From Candidatus Nomurabacteria bacterium GW2011_GWE2_34_25 (lineage in GTDB: Bacteria; Patescibacteriota; Minisyncoccia; Phycocordibacterales; UBA9973), in assembly GCA_000990325.1 (NCBI GenBank), contig LBPS01000003.1:1-51079 (forward strand): a stretch of DNA of 51,079 bases, given 5' to 3'. The translations under genes and the position numbers were made by a program. This document shows, piece after piece, positions 7,781-15,174 of this stretch (its first letter is position 1; each line of letters starts with the position of its first letter). Below the pieces are notes generated by a model. The model saw nothing but the letters and a program-made list of their open reading frames with translations. It was not told where the DNA came from and did no database searches.

Positions 7781-8338
7781 ATGCCAATTTTATATATAGT
7801 TATAGCAGTAGTAGTCGCATTTGTTTTGTATTTAGTTGTTAAATACAATGGTTTCGTTACTTTAAAAACTCGTGCACAAGAAGCATGGGCAGATATTGAT
7901 GTTCAGCTTAAACGTCGTTATGACTTGATTCCAAACTTAGTAAACACAGTGAAGGGTTATGCTACACATGAAGCAGGAACTTTCGAGAAAGTTACAGAAG
8001 CTCGTTCAAAAGCTATGCAAGCTGGAACTCTTGCTGAAAAAGGGGAAGCTGAAAATATTTTGACTGGTACATTAAAGTCTTTATTTGCGATATCTGAAGC
8101 TTATCCAGAATTGAAAGCCAATACAAACTTCATTGAGTTACAAAGAGAGCTTTCAGATACAGAGAACAAGATTATGGCCTCACGCCGATTTTACAATGGT
8201 AATGTCCGTGATTTCAATATTGGAGTTCAAACATTCCCAGGTAACATAATCGCCGGAATGTTTAAATTCACAGCATTAGAATTCTTTGAACTTGAGCAAG
8301 ATAGTGCAGAGAAGAATCCTGTAGAAGTTAAATTCTAG
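7781..8338 (+). CDS. lemA: LemA family protein
   Basis: One N-terminal membrane helix (about 2-20) is followed by the LemA helical domain: KTRAQEAWADIDVQLKRRYDLIPNLV (residues about 29-54, key residues A-x-A-x-I-D-V-Q-x-x-R-R-x-x-L-I-P-N-L), then ELQRELSDTENKIMASRRFYN (about 123-143) and FPGNIIAGMF. The length of 185 is typical. LemA proteins are of unclear function but very often sit beside HtpX-type proteases, as here (htpX two genes on). An involvement in envelope stress or quality control is an inference from that partnership. Confidence 0.93.
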   Translation: MPILYIVIAVVVAFVLYLVVKYNGFVTLKTRAQEAWADIDVQLKRRYDLIPNLVNTVKGYATHEAGTFEKVTEARSKAMQAGTLAEKGEAENILTGTLKSLFAISEAYPELKANTNFIELQRELSDTENKIMASRRFYNGNVRDFNIGVQTFPGNIIAGMFKFTALEFFELEQDSAEKNPVEVKF

Positions 8339-8342
8339 GAAT

Positions 8343-8873
8343 ATGGAAAAAAAGTATTTTGGATCAAAATTTTATAGTTCAACATTAAATACAATTCTTC
8401 TATTTGTACTGATTGTTTTGATGATTGTAGCCTTACGATTCATGTACAAGAACCAAGAGACTTATTTGCCAAATTTAAAAGACAAGAATGATGTTGTTAC
8501 GATAGATAAGAATATGACCCCTATTGAGAATAAAGAGCAAATTTCTGGCAATAAAGACGATTTAGTAGCTTTTTCTATAATGCCAAATACGAAGGTTAAG
8601 GGAATTGTTTCTTATAGAGGAATTGTCAAAGGAGGGTACTTTTTTGAAGCCAATATTTTAATCAATGTTTTAGATTCAAACAAAAAAGTTCTACTCAAGA
8701 GTAATGCTATGGCAAAAGACGATTGGATGACTTCCGGCCCTGTAAACTTTGAGGGGAATATAGATTTTACAAATCTAAAGAAAGGCCAAGCTTACATAGA
8801 GATTCACAACGATAACGCTTCAGGTCTTTCCGAGAATGATAAAAATATTTTAATTCCGATTATTATCGAATAA
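8343..8873 (+). CDS. Membrane-anchored protein with Gmad2-like domain
   Basis: The 176-residue protein has an N-terminal anchor (about 15-33) and a C-terminal beta-sandwich from about residue 75. The latter matches the Gmad2 family pattern (bacterial immunoglobulin-like domain of spore-germination proteins): KGIVSYRGIVKGGYFFEAN, then DDWMTSGPVNFEG and NDNASG. Gmad2 domains are extracellular and occur widely outside spore formers. It starts 4 bases after lemA and is probably co-transcribed. No enzymatic residues are seen; a structural or binding role outside the membrane is likely. Confidence 0.65.
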   Translation: MEKKYFGSKFYSSTLNTILLFVLIVLMIVALRFMYKNQETYLPNLKDKNDVVTIDKNMTPIENKEQISGNKDDLVAFSIMPNTKVKGIVSYRGIVKGGYFFEANILINVLDSNKKVLLKSNAMAKDDWMTSGPVNFEGNIDFTNLKKGQAYIEIHNDNASGLSENDKNILIPIIIE

Positions 8874-8912
8874 TTACTAATCACTCTAAACTAATTACTA
8901 GAACCTAATTCA
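8871..8912 (+). repeat. ATTACTAATC-type repeat between two genes
   Basis: AATTACTAATCAC and AACTAATTACTAG lie in the 40-base gap between the Gmad2-like gene and htpX. They belong to the same ATTACT/ATTACC family seen in the 23S intron, trmD and before the large surface gene. Confidence 0.4.
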
Positions 8913-8913
8913 T

Positions 8914-9804
8914 ATGGCTACACTATATACACATCAAGGAGAAAATGTTACGAAAACTTGGATTTTAATGTCCATGTTTTTGATCATAGTTATAGGGCTA
9001 GGATACATCTTTGCTAGAGTGTACGGAAACCCAAATATACTTTATATATTTGTTGTTTTTTCTTTAATTATGAATATTACAAGCTACTGGTTCTCAGATA
9101 AAATCGCACTCTCTTTAGCCAAGGCTCATCCTGCTACTCGCGAACAGTATTTTGATTTTTATACAATCGTTGAAAATTTAGCTATTACAGCTGGCCTCCC
9201 AATGCCGAAAATATACGTGATAGAAGATCCTTCTCCTAATGCTTTTGCTACAGGAAGAGACAAGAATCATGCAGTAGTTGCAGTTACGACAGGGTTACTT
9301 TCTATTATGAATAAGTCCGAACTTGAAGGAGTAGTTGCTCATGAGATGAGTCACATAGGGAACAAGGATATGCTTGTGTCAACCGTGGCTGTTGTTCTCG
9401 TAGGCTTTGTAGCTATCGTTTCAGATATGATGATGAGAATGTCTATTTTTGGTGGACATCGTGACAATGATCGGGGCAGTGGTTTATTAATGATTATAGG
9501 TATTGTTGTTGCTATTTTGGCTCCTATCGCTGCGACTCTCATACAGCTTGGTATTTCTCGTAAAAGGGAATACTTGGCCGATGCATCAGGAGCACTTCTC
9601 ACACGCTATCCAGAGGGCCTAGCTTCGGCTCTAGAGAAGATTAGTCAATATGGTAGACCAATGCAGAGCCAATCTGGAGCGATAGCTCACCTATATATTG
9701 CAAATCCTTTAGGCTCGGGGAATTTTAAGAAAAAAACAATGAATTTGTTTTCTACACATCCGCCAGTAGAAGAGAGAATTAAAAGATTAAGAGGGAGTTT
9801 ATAA
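8914..9804 (+). CDS. htpX: HtpX-type M48 zinc metalloprotease
   Basis: The 296-residue membrane protease has two N-terminal helices (about 15-60), the zinc motif VAHEMSHIGNKD (HExxH at about residues 142-146), two further helices, and the third ligand in KREYLADASGA (Glu about 220). The C-terminus carries FSTHPPVEERIKRLR, typical of HtpX. HtpX degrades misfolded membrane proteins with its active site on the cytoplasmic face. The pairing with lemA is a common conserved neighbourhood. The ATG at 8914 follows the repeat-containing gap without a Shine-Dalgarno sequence. Confidence 0.95.
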   Translation: MATLYTHQGENVTKTWILMSMFLIIVIGLGYIFARVYGNPNILYIFVVFSLIMNITSYWFSDKIALSLAKAHPATREQYFDFYTIVENLAITAGLPMPKIYVIEDPSPNAFATGRDKNHAVVAVTTGLLSIMNKSELEGVVAHEMSHIGNKDMLVSTVAVVLVGFVAIVSDMMMRMSIFGGHRDNDRGSGLLMIIGIVVAILAPIAATLIQLGISRKREYLADASGALLTRYPEGLASALEKISQYGRPMQSQSGAIAHLYIANPLGSGNFKKKTMNLFSTHPPVEERIKRLRGSL

Positions 9805-9824
9805 TTATCAATTAATTTAATAAT

Positions 9825-10712
9825 ATGAATATATTTATACAAATTAAAAATAGTATTTACAATAAAGAATATTATAAAACAACAGTTTTAGAAGAACCAC
9901 TTAGGCAATCTATTAAGTATTTGGCCAAATTATCATTACTCATAGCGTTCTTGCTATCTGTTATTTTTCTTGCTTCCATGCCTTTTATGATAAAGGCTAT
10001 AAAAACTAATCTGACTTCGTTTACAGAGACAGGATACCCTGATGGTCTTGTAGTTTCAATAAAAAATGGAAGTGCCTCTGTCAATCAACCAGAGCCTTAT
10101 TTTATAAAAGTACCCGATTCGATTAAAAGTGATTTAAGTTCTAGTTCAACGAAAATTGAGAATTTAATGGTTATAAATACAAGTGAACCATTTAGTTTGG
10201 ATAAATTTAAAGAGTATGCAACATTTTCATATTTGACTAAAAACGAAGTAGTAATGATGGGGGAAAATAATGAAATCAAAATTATATCTCTTTCAAAATT
10301 TGGAAATGCCGATATTACAAAACCTTGGATTTTAGAAAAACAAGCTTTGTTGTATAAATTATTACCAGTAATATTAATCTTCTTGGTATTAATGGCTTTT
10401 ATATTTATATTTATTTTTGAATTTATAGGTAGCCTTGTTATTCTTTTACTGTATGCACTCGTTGTATGGGGATTAATGTCTATTAAGGGGATTAAATTAA
10501 CTTATGGAAGATCCTACCAGATAGCTATACACGCTATCACTTTAGTTGTTTTTATTGGTTTGATTGGTCAATTTATAAAACCATTAAATAATTTCTTTGT
10601 TAAATTACTAATCTTAATTATTATAGTTTATTTAAATTTTGAAAAGGTTTCTACTTTAATCAAAACGGAAGAGCAAACAGTAATAAGAGAGGGTGAGGGA
10701 CCAACAGCTTAA
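9825..10712 (+). CDS. DUF1189-like multi-pass membrane protein
   Basis: The 295-residue protein begins with a short amphipathic stretch and a membrane helix (about 36-57). A soluble loop of about 110 residues follows, with FTETGYPDGLVVSIKNGSA, resembling the F-P-x-x-L-x-x-x-I-x-x-G pattern of DUF1189. Four hydrophobic segments follow (about 175-285). DUF1189 proteins are of unknown function; Bacillus members have been linked to membrane and maltodextrin-related functions, which does not transfer here. It follows htpX by 20 bases and ends at a hairpin. Confidence 0.5.
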   Translation: MNIFIQIKNSIYNKEYYKTTVLEEPLRQSIKYLAKLSLLIAFLLSVIFLASMPFMIKAIKTNLTSFTETGYPDGLVVSIKNGSASVNQPEPYFIKVPDSIKSDLSSSSTKIENLMVINTSEPFSLDKFKEYATFSYLTKNEVVMMGENNEIKIISLSKFGNADITKPWILEKQALLYKLLPVILIFLVLMAFIFIFIFEFIGSLVILLLYALVVWGLMSIKGIKLTYGRSYQIAIHAITLVVFIGLIGQFIKPLNNFFVKLLILIIIVYLNFEKVSTLIKTEEQTVIREGEGPTA

Positions 10713-10735
10713 AAACTTATAGGTAATAGCTTATT

Positions 10736-10771
10736 TTAAAATCATCTAAATATTAATTTAGGTGATTTTAA
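10736..10771 (+). terminator. AT-rich hairpin terminator
   Basis: TTAAAATCATCTAAAT (10736-10751) pairs with ATTTAGGTGATTTTAA (10756-10771), a 16-bp stem with one G-T pair, closing the lemA-htpX operon. Confidence 0.6.
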
Positions 10772-10821
10772 GTAGTGAAGTTGCTTGGTAAAAGTTAAAA
10801 TATTTAGTATTATGTCCTTGG

Positions 10822-10887
10822 ATGTTCTTTTTAGAACATGGGTTTTTATTATTAATTCCCATGTGTATCCTGACTTCGGTCAGGATA
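10822..10887 (+). other. Three consecutive hairpins in the pre-tRNA leader
   Basis: First, ATGTTCT-TTTT-AGAACAT (10822-10839). Second, CATGGG (10837-10842) with CCCATG (10858-10863). Third, TATCCTGAC-TTCG-GTCAGGATA (10866-10887), a 9-bp stem with a stable UUCG loop ending one base before the tRNA. The first two share ACAT and cannot form together, so the leader can switch between two folds. Confidence 0.5.
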
Positions 10888-10888
10888 T

Positions 10889-10975
10889 GGAGAGATGCGT
10901 GAGTGGTTTAAACGGCAACCCTGGAAAGGTTGTGTATGAGAAATCGTACCGGGAGTTCGAATCTCCCTCTCTCCG
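10889..10975 (+). tRNA. tRNA-Ser (anticodon GGA)
   Basis: The acceptor stem GGAGAGA (10889-10895) pairs with TCTCTCC (10968-10974). The anticodon stem is CAACC/GGTTG with loop CTGGAAA, giving anticodon GGA (reads UCC/UCU). The long variable arm is characteristic of serine, and the T arm is GGGAG-TTCGAAT-CTCCC. The discriminator is G; the following bases are CAA, so the CCA tail is not encoded and must be added by a nucleotidyltransferase. Confidence 0.95.
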
Positions 10976-11017
10976 CAAGTATAAAAATAAGCACATTTAA
11001 ATACTAAAGTTATCCAC

Positions 11018-11046
11018 TTGTCAGAATAGACACTCTCTGGTATGAT
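11018..11046 (+). promoter_or_regulatory. Promoter TTGTCA-17-TGG-TATGAT
   Basis: The -35 TTGTCA (11018-11023), 17-base spacer and -10 TATGAT (11041-11046) with an upstream TG make one of the best sigma70-type promoters in the window. The predicted +1 falls on or beside an ATG at 11054. Confidence 0.7.
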
Positions 11047-11053
11047 ATTTCTT

Positions 11054-11110
11054 ATGTTAAAAAGGTTAAATTATTATTCAAATAAAATTGGAGAAGAGAC
11101 CATTATGTAG
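11054..11110 (+). CDS. Putative 18-residue leader peptide
   Basis: An ATG 7 bases after the -10 box opens a short ORF, MLKRLNYYSNKIGEETIM, ending in TAG at 11108-11110. The terminator hairpin begins on the very next base, so translation of this ORF would place a ribosome on the 5' arm of the terminator. That arrangement is typical of attenuation, although no run of a single regulatory codon is evident. It could also be a chance ORF in a short leader. Confidence 0.35.
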   Translation: MLKRLNYYSNKIGEETIM

Positions 11111-11131
11111 ACCGCCCGAAGCGGTTTTTTT
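11111..11131 (+). terminator. Terminator/attenuator upstream of the HelD-like gene
   Basis: ACCGC-CCGAA-GCGGT followed by seven T residues. It sits between the promoter at 11018-11046 and the helicase gene at 11143, so the helicase depends on read-through unless it has its own promoter (a weak TAATAT is at 11131-11136). Confidence 0.8.
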
Positions 11132-11142
11132 AATATAAAATT

Positions 11143-12972
11143 ATGGAAAAATACAAAGAAAAATTGTTAAATAGCCTTAAATTGCACATTGATTTTATCC
11201 GAGGGAGAGTACAGGAAAGTTTTAAAAAAGTAGAAATATTAGCTAGTAAAAGTACCCGTGAGATTGCTAGAATGCGACCAGAAGACCAACTAGTCCAAAT
11301 GCAACTAAAGGCCAACGCCGAGAATAGAATAATTGAACTCAATAATTTAGAAAGTTCCCCGTATTTCTTTAAGTGTTATATCGCCGATGAAGATGGGGTA
11401 GACAAAGAATATTATTTCGCCAAGCATCAATTTTCAGAAGAATCAATATATTCATGGGTGGCACCTGTGGCGTCAATTCGTTTTGAAAATCTAGGGCCGG
11501 TCTCTTATAGACTTCCAGACGGAACAAAGAAAAATATAATTATAAGAAGGAAAGAACAATACATGATCGTTGATGGCAAGGTCATATTCTTTGCCTTAGA
11601 AGTAAAGGATAAGCCTCGAGAGCTTATTTACCAAGAACATTTTACAAGATTAAAAAGTGAATTTGCATTACCAGAAATTATTGCTCAGATGGAAAAAGCC
11701 CAAGACCAAGTCATAAGGGCTCATCATCAAGGACCACTCGTAATCTCAGGGCCAGCTGGTTCAGGCAAGACGACACTGGCTCTCCATAGAGTTGCATATC
11801 TGACTCAAGCTCCTGATACAGCAGGGCTATATAAAGCTCGCTCTATAATTGTTTTTGTTCAAGACAATGGAACGAAAGAATACTTCGCGACCTTACTTCC
11901 TGGTCTTGGTATCAAAGATGTAAATATCACAACATTTTGTGAATGGGCTATGTTTACTTTAAATTTGTTCGGATATTCATATATCGAAAGGTATGGCGAA
12001 AGTGAAGAAGAAAGAGATATATATGAGTATCAAAAATTAAGAGCCTTAAGAGAAAAGCCAATTGTTAAATGGAATTCAAATATAGACAAGGTGCTGTATG
12101 GAACATACGAAGATTATTTTTCAAAAGAAAATATTAAATTATTTGATAAACAGAAGAAAGAAAAGAGGCTCGATCGATTTGACCTCTCAATTCTTTTAAA
12201 GTCACATTTTGAAAAATTTAAAAAATTTGAAACTAGAAGGGAATATCAGACTTTTGTAAAAGATAATCTAGTTAAAAAAATAGAAAAGAACAAGGTTGAG
12301 TACTCACTTATGATAATAGACGAATTCCAGAACTATCTACCGGAACAATTACAAATTTTTCGAGGTTGTTTAAATAAAGATACTACCTCATCTGTTTATG
12401 TCGGAGATATTGCCCAACAAGTAAAACTAGGCACTATAAGAAGTTTAGAAGATATAGGGGAAACAATAAACTCAGATAGGAATATCGTCTTGAATAAGGT
12501 CTATCGAAATACAAAAAATATACTTTTGTTTATTGAGAGTTTGGGTTATAAAACCATAATCCCTGAAGGAGCAAAAATAGGTCCAGTTGTTGTAGAAAAA
12601 GAATTTCAAACAATAGAGGGCGAAATTGAACACATCAAGAATAATATTAATGGATACGAAAAGGGGACCATTGGTATTATTTTAAAAAACGATGCTCATT
12701 TGTCTCAGTTTAAAAATGAATTTAATGATATAAAGAATATTCACGTCTTGACGATGCTGGAATCACAAGGTGTTGAATTTGATATAGTTTTTATTGTTGG
12801 AATTGATGAGTTTTCATTTAAGATAGCCCACCATATTGATATCCTGCCCGAGCATATTGAAGAGAGAAGAAGAATGCAAAAAGACCTTTTATATGTGGCG
12901 CTGACTCGAGCTATTACAGAGCTTCACATTTTAGGAAAAGAAAAGCTGCTGAATGTTATTAATACGATTTAG
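11143..12972 (+). CDS. HelD-like superfamily 1 helicase/ATPase
   Basis: The 609-residue protein has an N-terminal coiled-coil region (about 1-70). Then comes a HelD-type segment containing YYFAKHQFSEESIYSWVAPVAS and the motor domains: Walker A GPAGSGKTTLA (about 204-214), Walker B SLMIIDEFQNY (about 388-398), motif III VYVGDIAQQ, motif IV VYRNTKN, motif V LESQGVEFD and motif VI VALTRAI. HelD in Bacillus and mycobacteria removes RNA polymerase from DNA; this copy is shorter than the 774-residue Bacillus protein. Function as an RNA polymerase recycling factor is inferred from the N-terminal similarity. A terminator just upstream suggests attenuated expression. Confidence 0.75.
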   Translation: MEKYKEKLLNSLKLHIDFIRGRVQESFKKVEILASKSTREIARMRPEDQLVQMQLKANAENRIIELNNLESSPYFFKCYIADEDGVDKEYYFAKHQFSEESIYSWVAPVASIRFENLGPVSYRLPDGTKKNIIIRRKEQYMIVDGKVIFFALEVKDKPRELIYQEHFTRLKSEFALPEIIAQMEKAQDQVIRAHHQGPLVISGPAGSGKTTLALHRVAYLTQAPDTAGLYKARSIIVFVQDNGTKEYFATLLPGLGIKDVNITTFCEWAMFTLNLFGYSYIERYGESEEERDIYEYQKLRALREKPIVKWNSNIDKVLYGTYEDYFSKENIKLFDKQKKEKRLDRFDLSILLKSHFEKFKKFETRREYQTFVKDNLVKKIEKNKVEYSLMIIDEFQNYLPEQLQIFRGCLNKDTTSSVYVGDIAQQVKLGTIRSLEDIGETINSDRNIVLNKVYRNTKNILLFIESLGYKTIIPEGAKIGPVVVEKEFQTIEGEIEHIKNNINGYEKGTIGIILKNDAHLSQFKNEFNDIKNIHVLTMLESQGVEFDIVFIVGIDEFSFKIAHHIDILPEHIEERRRMQKDLLYVALTRAITELHILGKEKLLNVINTI

Positions 12973-13021
12973 TACTTGTTTTTCAATAATTCTGTTCCAA
13001 TGGCGACTTATACTCTCCGTC

Positions 13022-13063
13022 ATTACAAAATGAGCTCAATCTAGATTGAGCTCATTTTGTAAT
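13022..13063. terminator. Bidirectional palindromic terminator
   Basis: A perfect 42-base palindrome centred on CTAG, with core GAGCTCAAT/ATTGAGCTC flanked by an A run on one side and a T run on the other. It can terminate both the plus-strand helicase and the minus-strand DoxX-like gene, which converge here. Confidence 0.8.
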
Positions 13064-13065
13064 TT

Positions 13066-13434
13066 CTATTTACTAGTTTGTATCTTACTGTAACTCACAT
13101 AAGACATGATTAATATAACCATGGCGATTAGTGGCAATGCTAAACCAGCATTGAATCCAGCTACTACCCATATGCTTACAAAGGCACTTATAAAGTCAAT
13201 CATGAATCCTGCGTATGCCCACTCTTTCACTCTGTTGGGGATTTGAGGAACTATTAATACAATAGCCCCGAGAACTTTGAACACAGTTAGTAATGTTACA
13301 AAGTATACAGGATAGCCCAAGCTAGTAATACCTTGAATGGACATCTCTGACTGTGAGGTAAGTGCCGGGACTACTCCTTCAGCTAAGAATATGATAGCTG
13401 TTGATATCCAAAAAATAATTTTTGTTGTTTTCAT
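13066..13434 (-). CDS. DoxX-like small membrane protein
   Basis: The 122-residue protein has four hydrophobic segments. It has the DoxX-like pattern: an N-terminal helix with AEGVVPALTS, then GYPVYFVTLLTVFKVLGAIVL (about residues 40-60), PNRVKEWAYAGFMIDFISA and a final helix. DoxX-like proteins are four-helix membrane proteins often associated with redox or thiosulfate metabolism, but most are uncharacterised. It stands alone on the minus strand between two plus-strand genes. Confidence 0.7.
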   Translation of the reverse strand: MKTTKIIFWISTAIIFLAEGVVPALTSQSEMSIQGITSLGYPVYFVTLLTVFKVLGAIVLIVPQIPNRVKEWAYAGFMIDFISAFVSIWVVAGFNAGLALPLIAMVILIMSYVSYSKIQTSK

Positions 13435-13474
13435 TTTAATTTTATTATTTAATAATTGTTAATATTTTACGTAT

Positions 13475-13499
13475 TGCATTACTACGACAAGTAATGCAA
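13475..13499. other. Hairpin in the 13435-13654 intergenic gap
   Basis: TGCATTACT and AGTAATGCA form a 9-bp stem around ACGACA-type loop sequence. It lies between the divergent DoxX-like and acidic-protein genes. The rest of this 220-base gap holds the promoter at 13598-13606 and nothing else that I recognise. Confidence 0.4.
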
Positions 13500-13597
13500 G
13501 CTTTTATAGATGCTTGTAAAAGGAGATATTTCGTAGTTTTATTTTATTACTATATTTGAGTTAAATCAAGTACTTTGTTGTTTAATGCTTGTTTTAT

Positions 13598-13606
13598 TGT
13601 TATAAT
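13598..13606 (+). promoter_or_regulatory. Extended -10 promoter TGT-TATAAT
   Basis: TG (13598-13599), T, TATAAT (13601-13606), with a -35-like TTGTTT (13578-13583) at 17-base spacing. The leader to the ATG at 13655 is about 42 nt. Confidence 0.6.
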
Positions 13607-13654
13607 ACTAGCGTTAGTGTGTAAAATTATTAATATATATTTAAAATTAAAATT

Positions 13655-14434
13655 ATGAAATATAAAATTTTAGCAATTATTGTTTTAATAGTATCTTTTG
13701 CTTCAGCTTCATATGTATTAGCTCAAGGAAAAGATGATTCAAGTAAGAGTAGTTTAGGGGTAAGCATCACAGGATCTGCTCAGGTTTCTGACGAAGATGA
13801 AGATATAGAAACAGAGGTAAAGGGTGATGGAAAGGTGGAGATCGAAGATGATGAGGGAGATGAAGTAGGTTTAGGAGTGGAAGTAAAGACTAAAACACAG
13901 AAAGAATCACAAGAAAAAGACAAAAACGGTACAAAAGTTAAGGATCAAGAAGATGATCAAGATGGATCGGATGATATAGAAGATGATGACAGTGATGAGG
14001 ATAGTAATGATGATGAGGATAAAATTGAAGCCGATGAAAGAAGGAGTCAAGTTGCTAATGCAGTTCAAGAAATTTTAAAAATTGCAGAAAAGAATAAAAG
14101 GATCGGTGAACAAGTTAGAGTTATAGCACAAGCTCAGAATCAAAATCAAGAAGATCTTGAAATTAGTTTAGAAAAAGTACAGACACGGAGTAGCTTCGTT
14201 AAATTTCTTTTGGGCCCAAAATATAATGAAATAAAAAAAGCAGAGAAAATACTAGAACAAAATCGTGAACAAATTACTCTTCTCAATCAGGTTAAGAATG
14301 AAGTTAAGGTTGGCACTGATTTGAAAGTATTAACTGATCAAGTAACTCTTCTTGAAAAAATTAATTTAGAAATTGAAACTAAATTAGATATATATCAGAA
14401 GGGGTTTAGTTTACTAGGTTGGCTTTTTAAATAA
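13655..14434 (+). CDS. Secreted acidic coiled-coil protein of unknown function
   Basis: The 259-residue protein has a signal peptide (about 1-23, ending ASYVLAQG). A strongly acidic, Asp/Glu-rich low-complexity region (about 45-125) is followed by a helical, coiled-coil-prone C-terminal half (about 126-250) rich in Gln, Glu and Lys. The last residues LLGWLFK are hydrophobic and could touch the membrane. Acidic exported proteins of this build recur in Parcubacteria; calcium or cation binding by the acidic tract is possible but not shown. It has its own promoter and terminator and is monocistronic. Confidence 0.6.
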   Translation: MKYKILAIIVLIVSFASASYVLAQGKDDSSKSSLGVSITGSAQVSDEDEDIETEVKGDGKVEIEDDEGDEVGLGVEVKTKTQKESQEKDKNGTKVKDQEDDQDGSDDIEDDDSDEDSNDDEDKIEADERRSQVANAVQEILKIAEKNKRIGEQVRVIAQAQNQNQEDLEISLEKVQTRSSFVKFLLGPKYNEIKKAEKILEQNREQITLLNQVKNEVKVGTDLKVLTDQVTLLEKINLEIETKLDIYQKGFSLLGWLFK

Positions 14435-14442
14435 AATAATTG

Positions 14443-14477
14443 AAACAAAAACACCTTTAAATAAGGTGTTTTTGTTT
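14443..14477 (+). terminator. Intrinsic terminator
   Basis: AAACAAAAACACCTT, loop TAAAT, AAGGTGTTTTTGTTT: a near-perfect stem with A and T runs. Confidence 0.85.
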
Positions 14478-14638
14478 GTTGACTAATTTTTCCTAGAGCG
14501 ATAGAATTAACATGCGATTAATTCTCAAATTTAATAAGTTACTTGGACCTATATCAATAGGTCATGTGTTTTTGCCTCTAAAGTATTCTTTATAGGCGTG
14601 AGGCTTGGTATTTTATTAGTTTAATCTAAATAAATTAT

Positions 14639-15088
14639 ATGAATAAAAAAGTTATTGTATGGGCTGTTGTTGTTATAGTTATTGTAGTTTTTGCTTTTTG
14701 GTTTGTAGGTAAGGATAATAAACAATCAATAAATGAGAATATTACAAATAAAATAGAAAATATTGAGAATACAGAAAAAAATAGTGAAACGGTAAAAGAA
14801 TTTTCTATGACATCCTTTGTTGACATGTCTAGTGGTAGTCCAAAGCCTCAGTATTCTCTAAAGGAAATTACTGTAAATAGGGGAGATAGGGTCAGGATAA
14901 AGATAACTGTGACAAGTGGTATGCATGATTTTAAAATTGATGAGTATAGTGTATATGCCGATACAGAGCTCAACAAAGAATTAATTGTAGAATTCACAGC
15001 CGATAAGGCAGGGGAGTTCGTGTATTACTGTACAAAGCCTGGGCATAGACAGTTGGGCCACTTAGGGACTCTAAAAGTTTTAGAATAA
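14639..15088 (+). CDS. Membrane-anchored cupredoxin with His in place of the axial Met
   Basis: The 149-residue protein has an N-terminal membrane helix (about 4-23), a polar linker and a cupredoxin domain from about residue 55. Copper ligands are visible: His in GMHDFKID (about 98), Cys in FVYYCTKPGH (about 131) and His in the same motif (about 136). The usual fourth ligand Met in G-M-x-G-T-L is His here (QLGHLGTLKV, about 141). A type 1 copper centre with His as axial ligand would be electronically altered. A role in electron transfer or copper handling on the outer face of the membrane is inferred. The 14481-14638 gap upstream holds two small hairpins. Confidence 0.8.
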   Translation: MNKKVIVWAVVVIVIVVFAFWFVGKDNKQSINENITNKIENIENTEKNSETVKEFSMTSFVDMSSGSPKPQYSLKEITVNRGDRVRIKITVTSGMHDFKIDEYSVYADTELNKELIVEFTADKAGEFVYYCTKPGHRQLGHLGTLKVLE

Positions 15089-15098
15089 AAGCTAAGTT

Positions 15099-15141
15099 AT
15101 AAAACAAAACCTATTAATCAGATTAATAGGTTTTGTTTTAT
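15099..15141 (+). terminator. Intrinsic terminator
   Basis: A 20-bp perfect stem: ATAAAACAAAACCTATTAAT, loop CAG, and its complement ending in TTTTGTTTTAT. Confidence 0.85.
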
Positions 15142-15158
15142 ATATATGTTTTTAGTTG

Positions 15159-15167
15159 TGCTATAAT
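15159..15167 (+). promoter_or_regulatory. Leaderless extended -10 promoter TGC-TATAAT
   Basis: TG (15159-15160), C, TATAAT (15162-15167); the ATG at 15175 begins 7 bases after the -10 box, at the expected +1. Confidence 0.7.
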
Positions 15168-15174
15168 TATAAAT

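Noticed and set aside
10785-11000. Plus-strand ORF of 71 codons
   Set aside because: It runs through the tRNA-Ser gene and its leader hairpins; the tRNA is certain.
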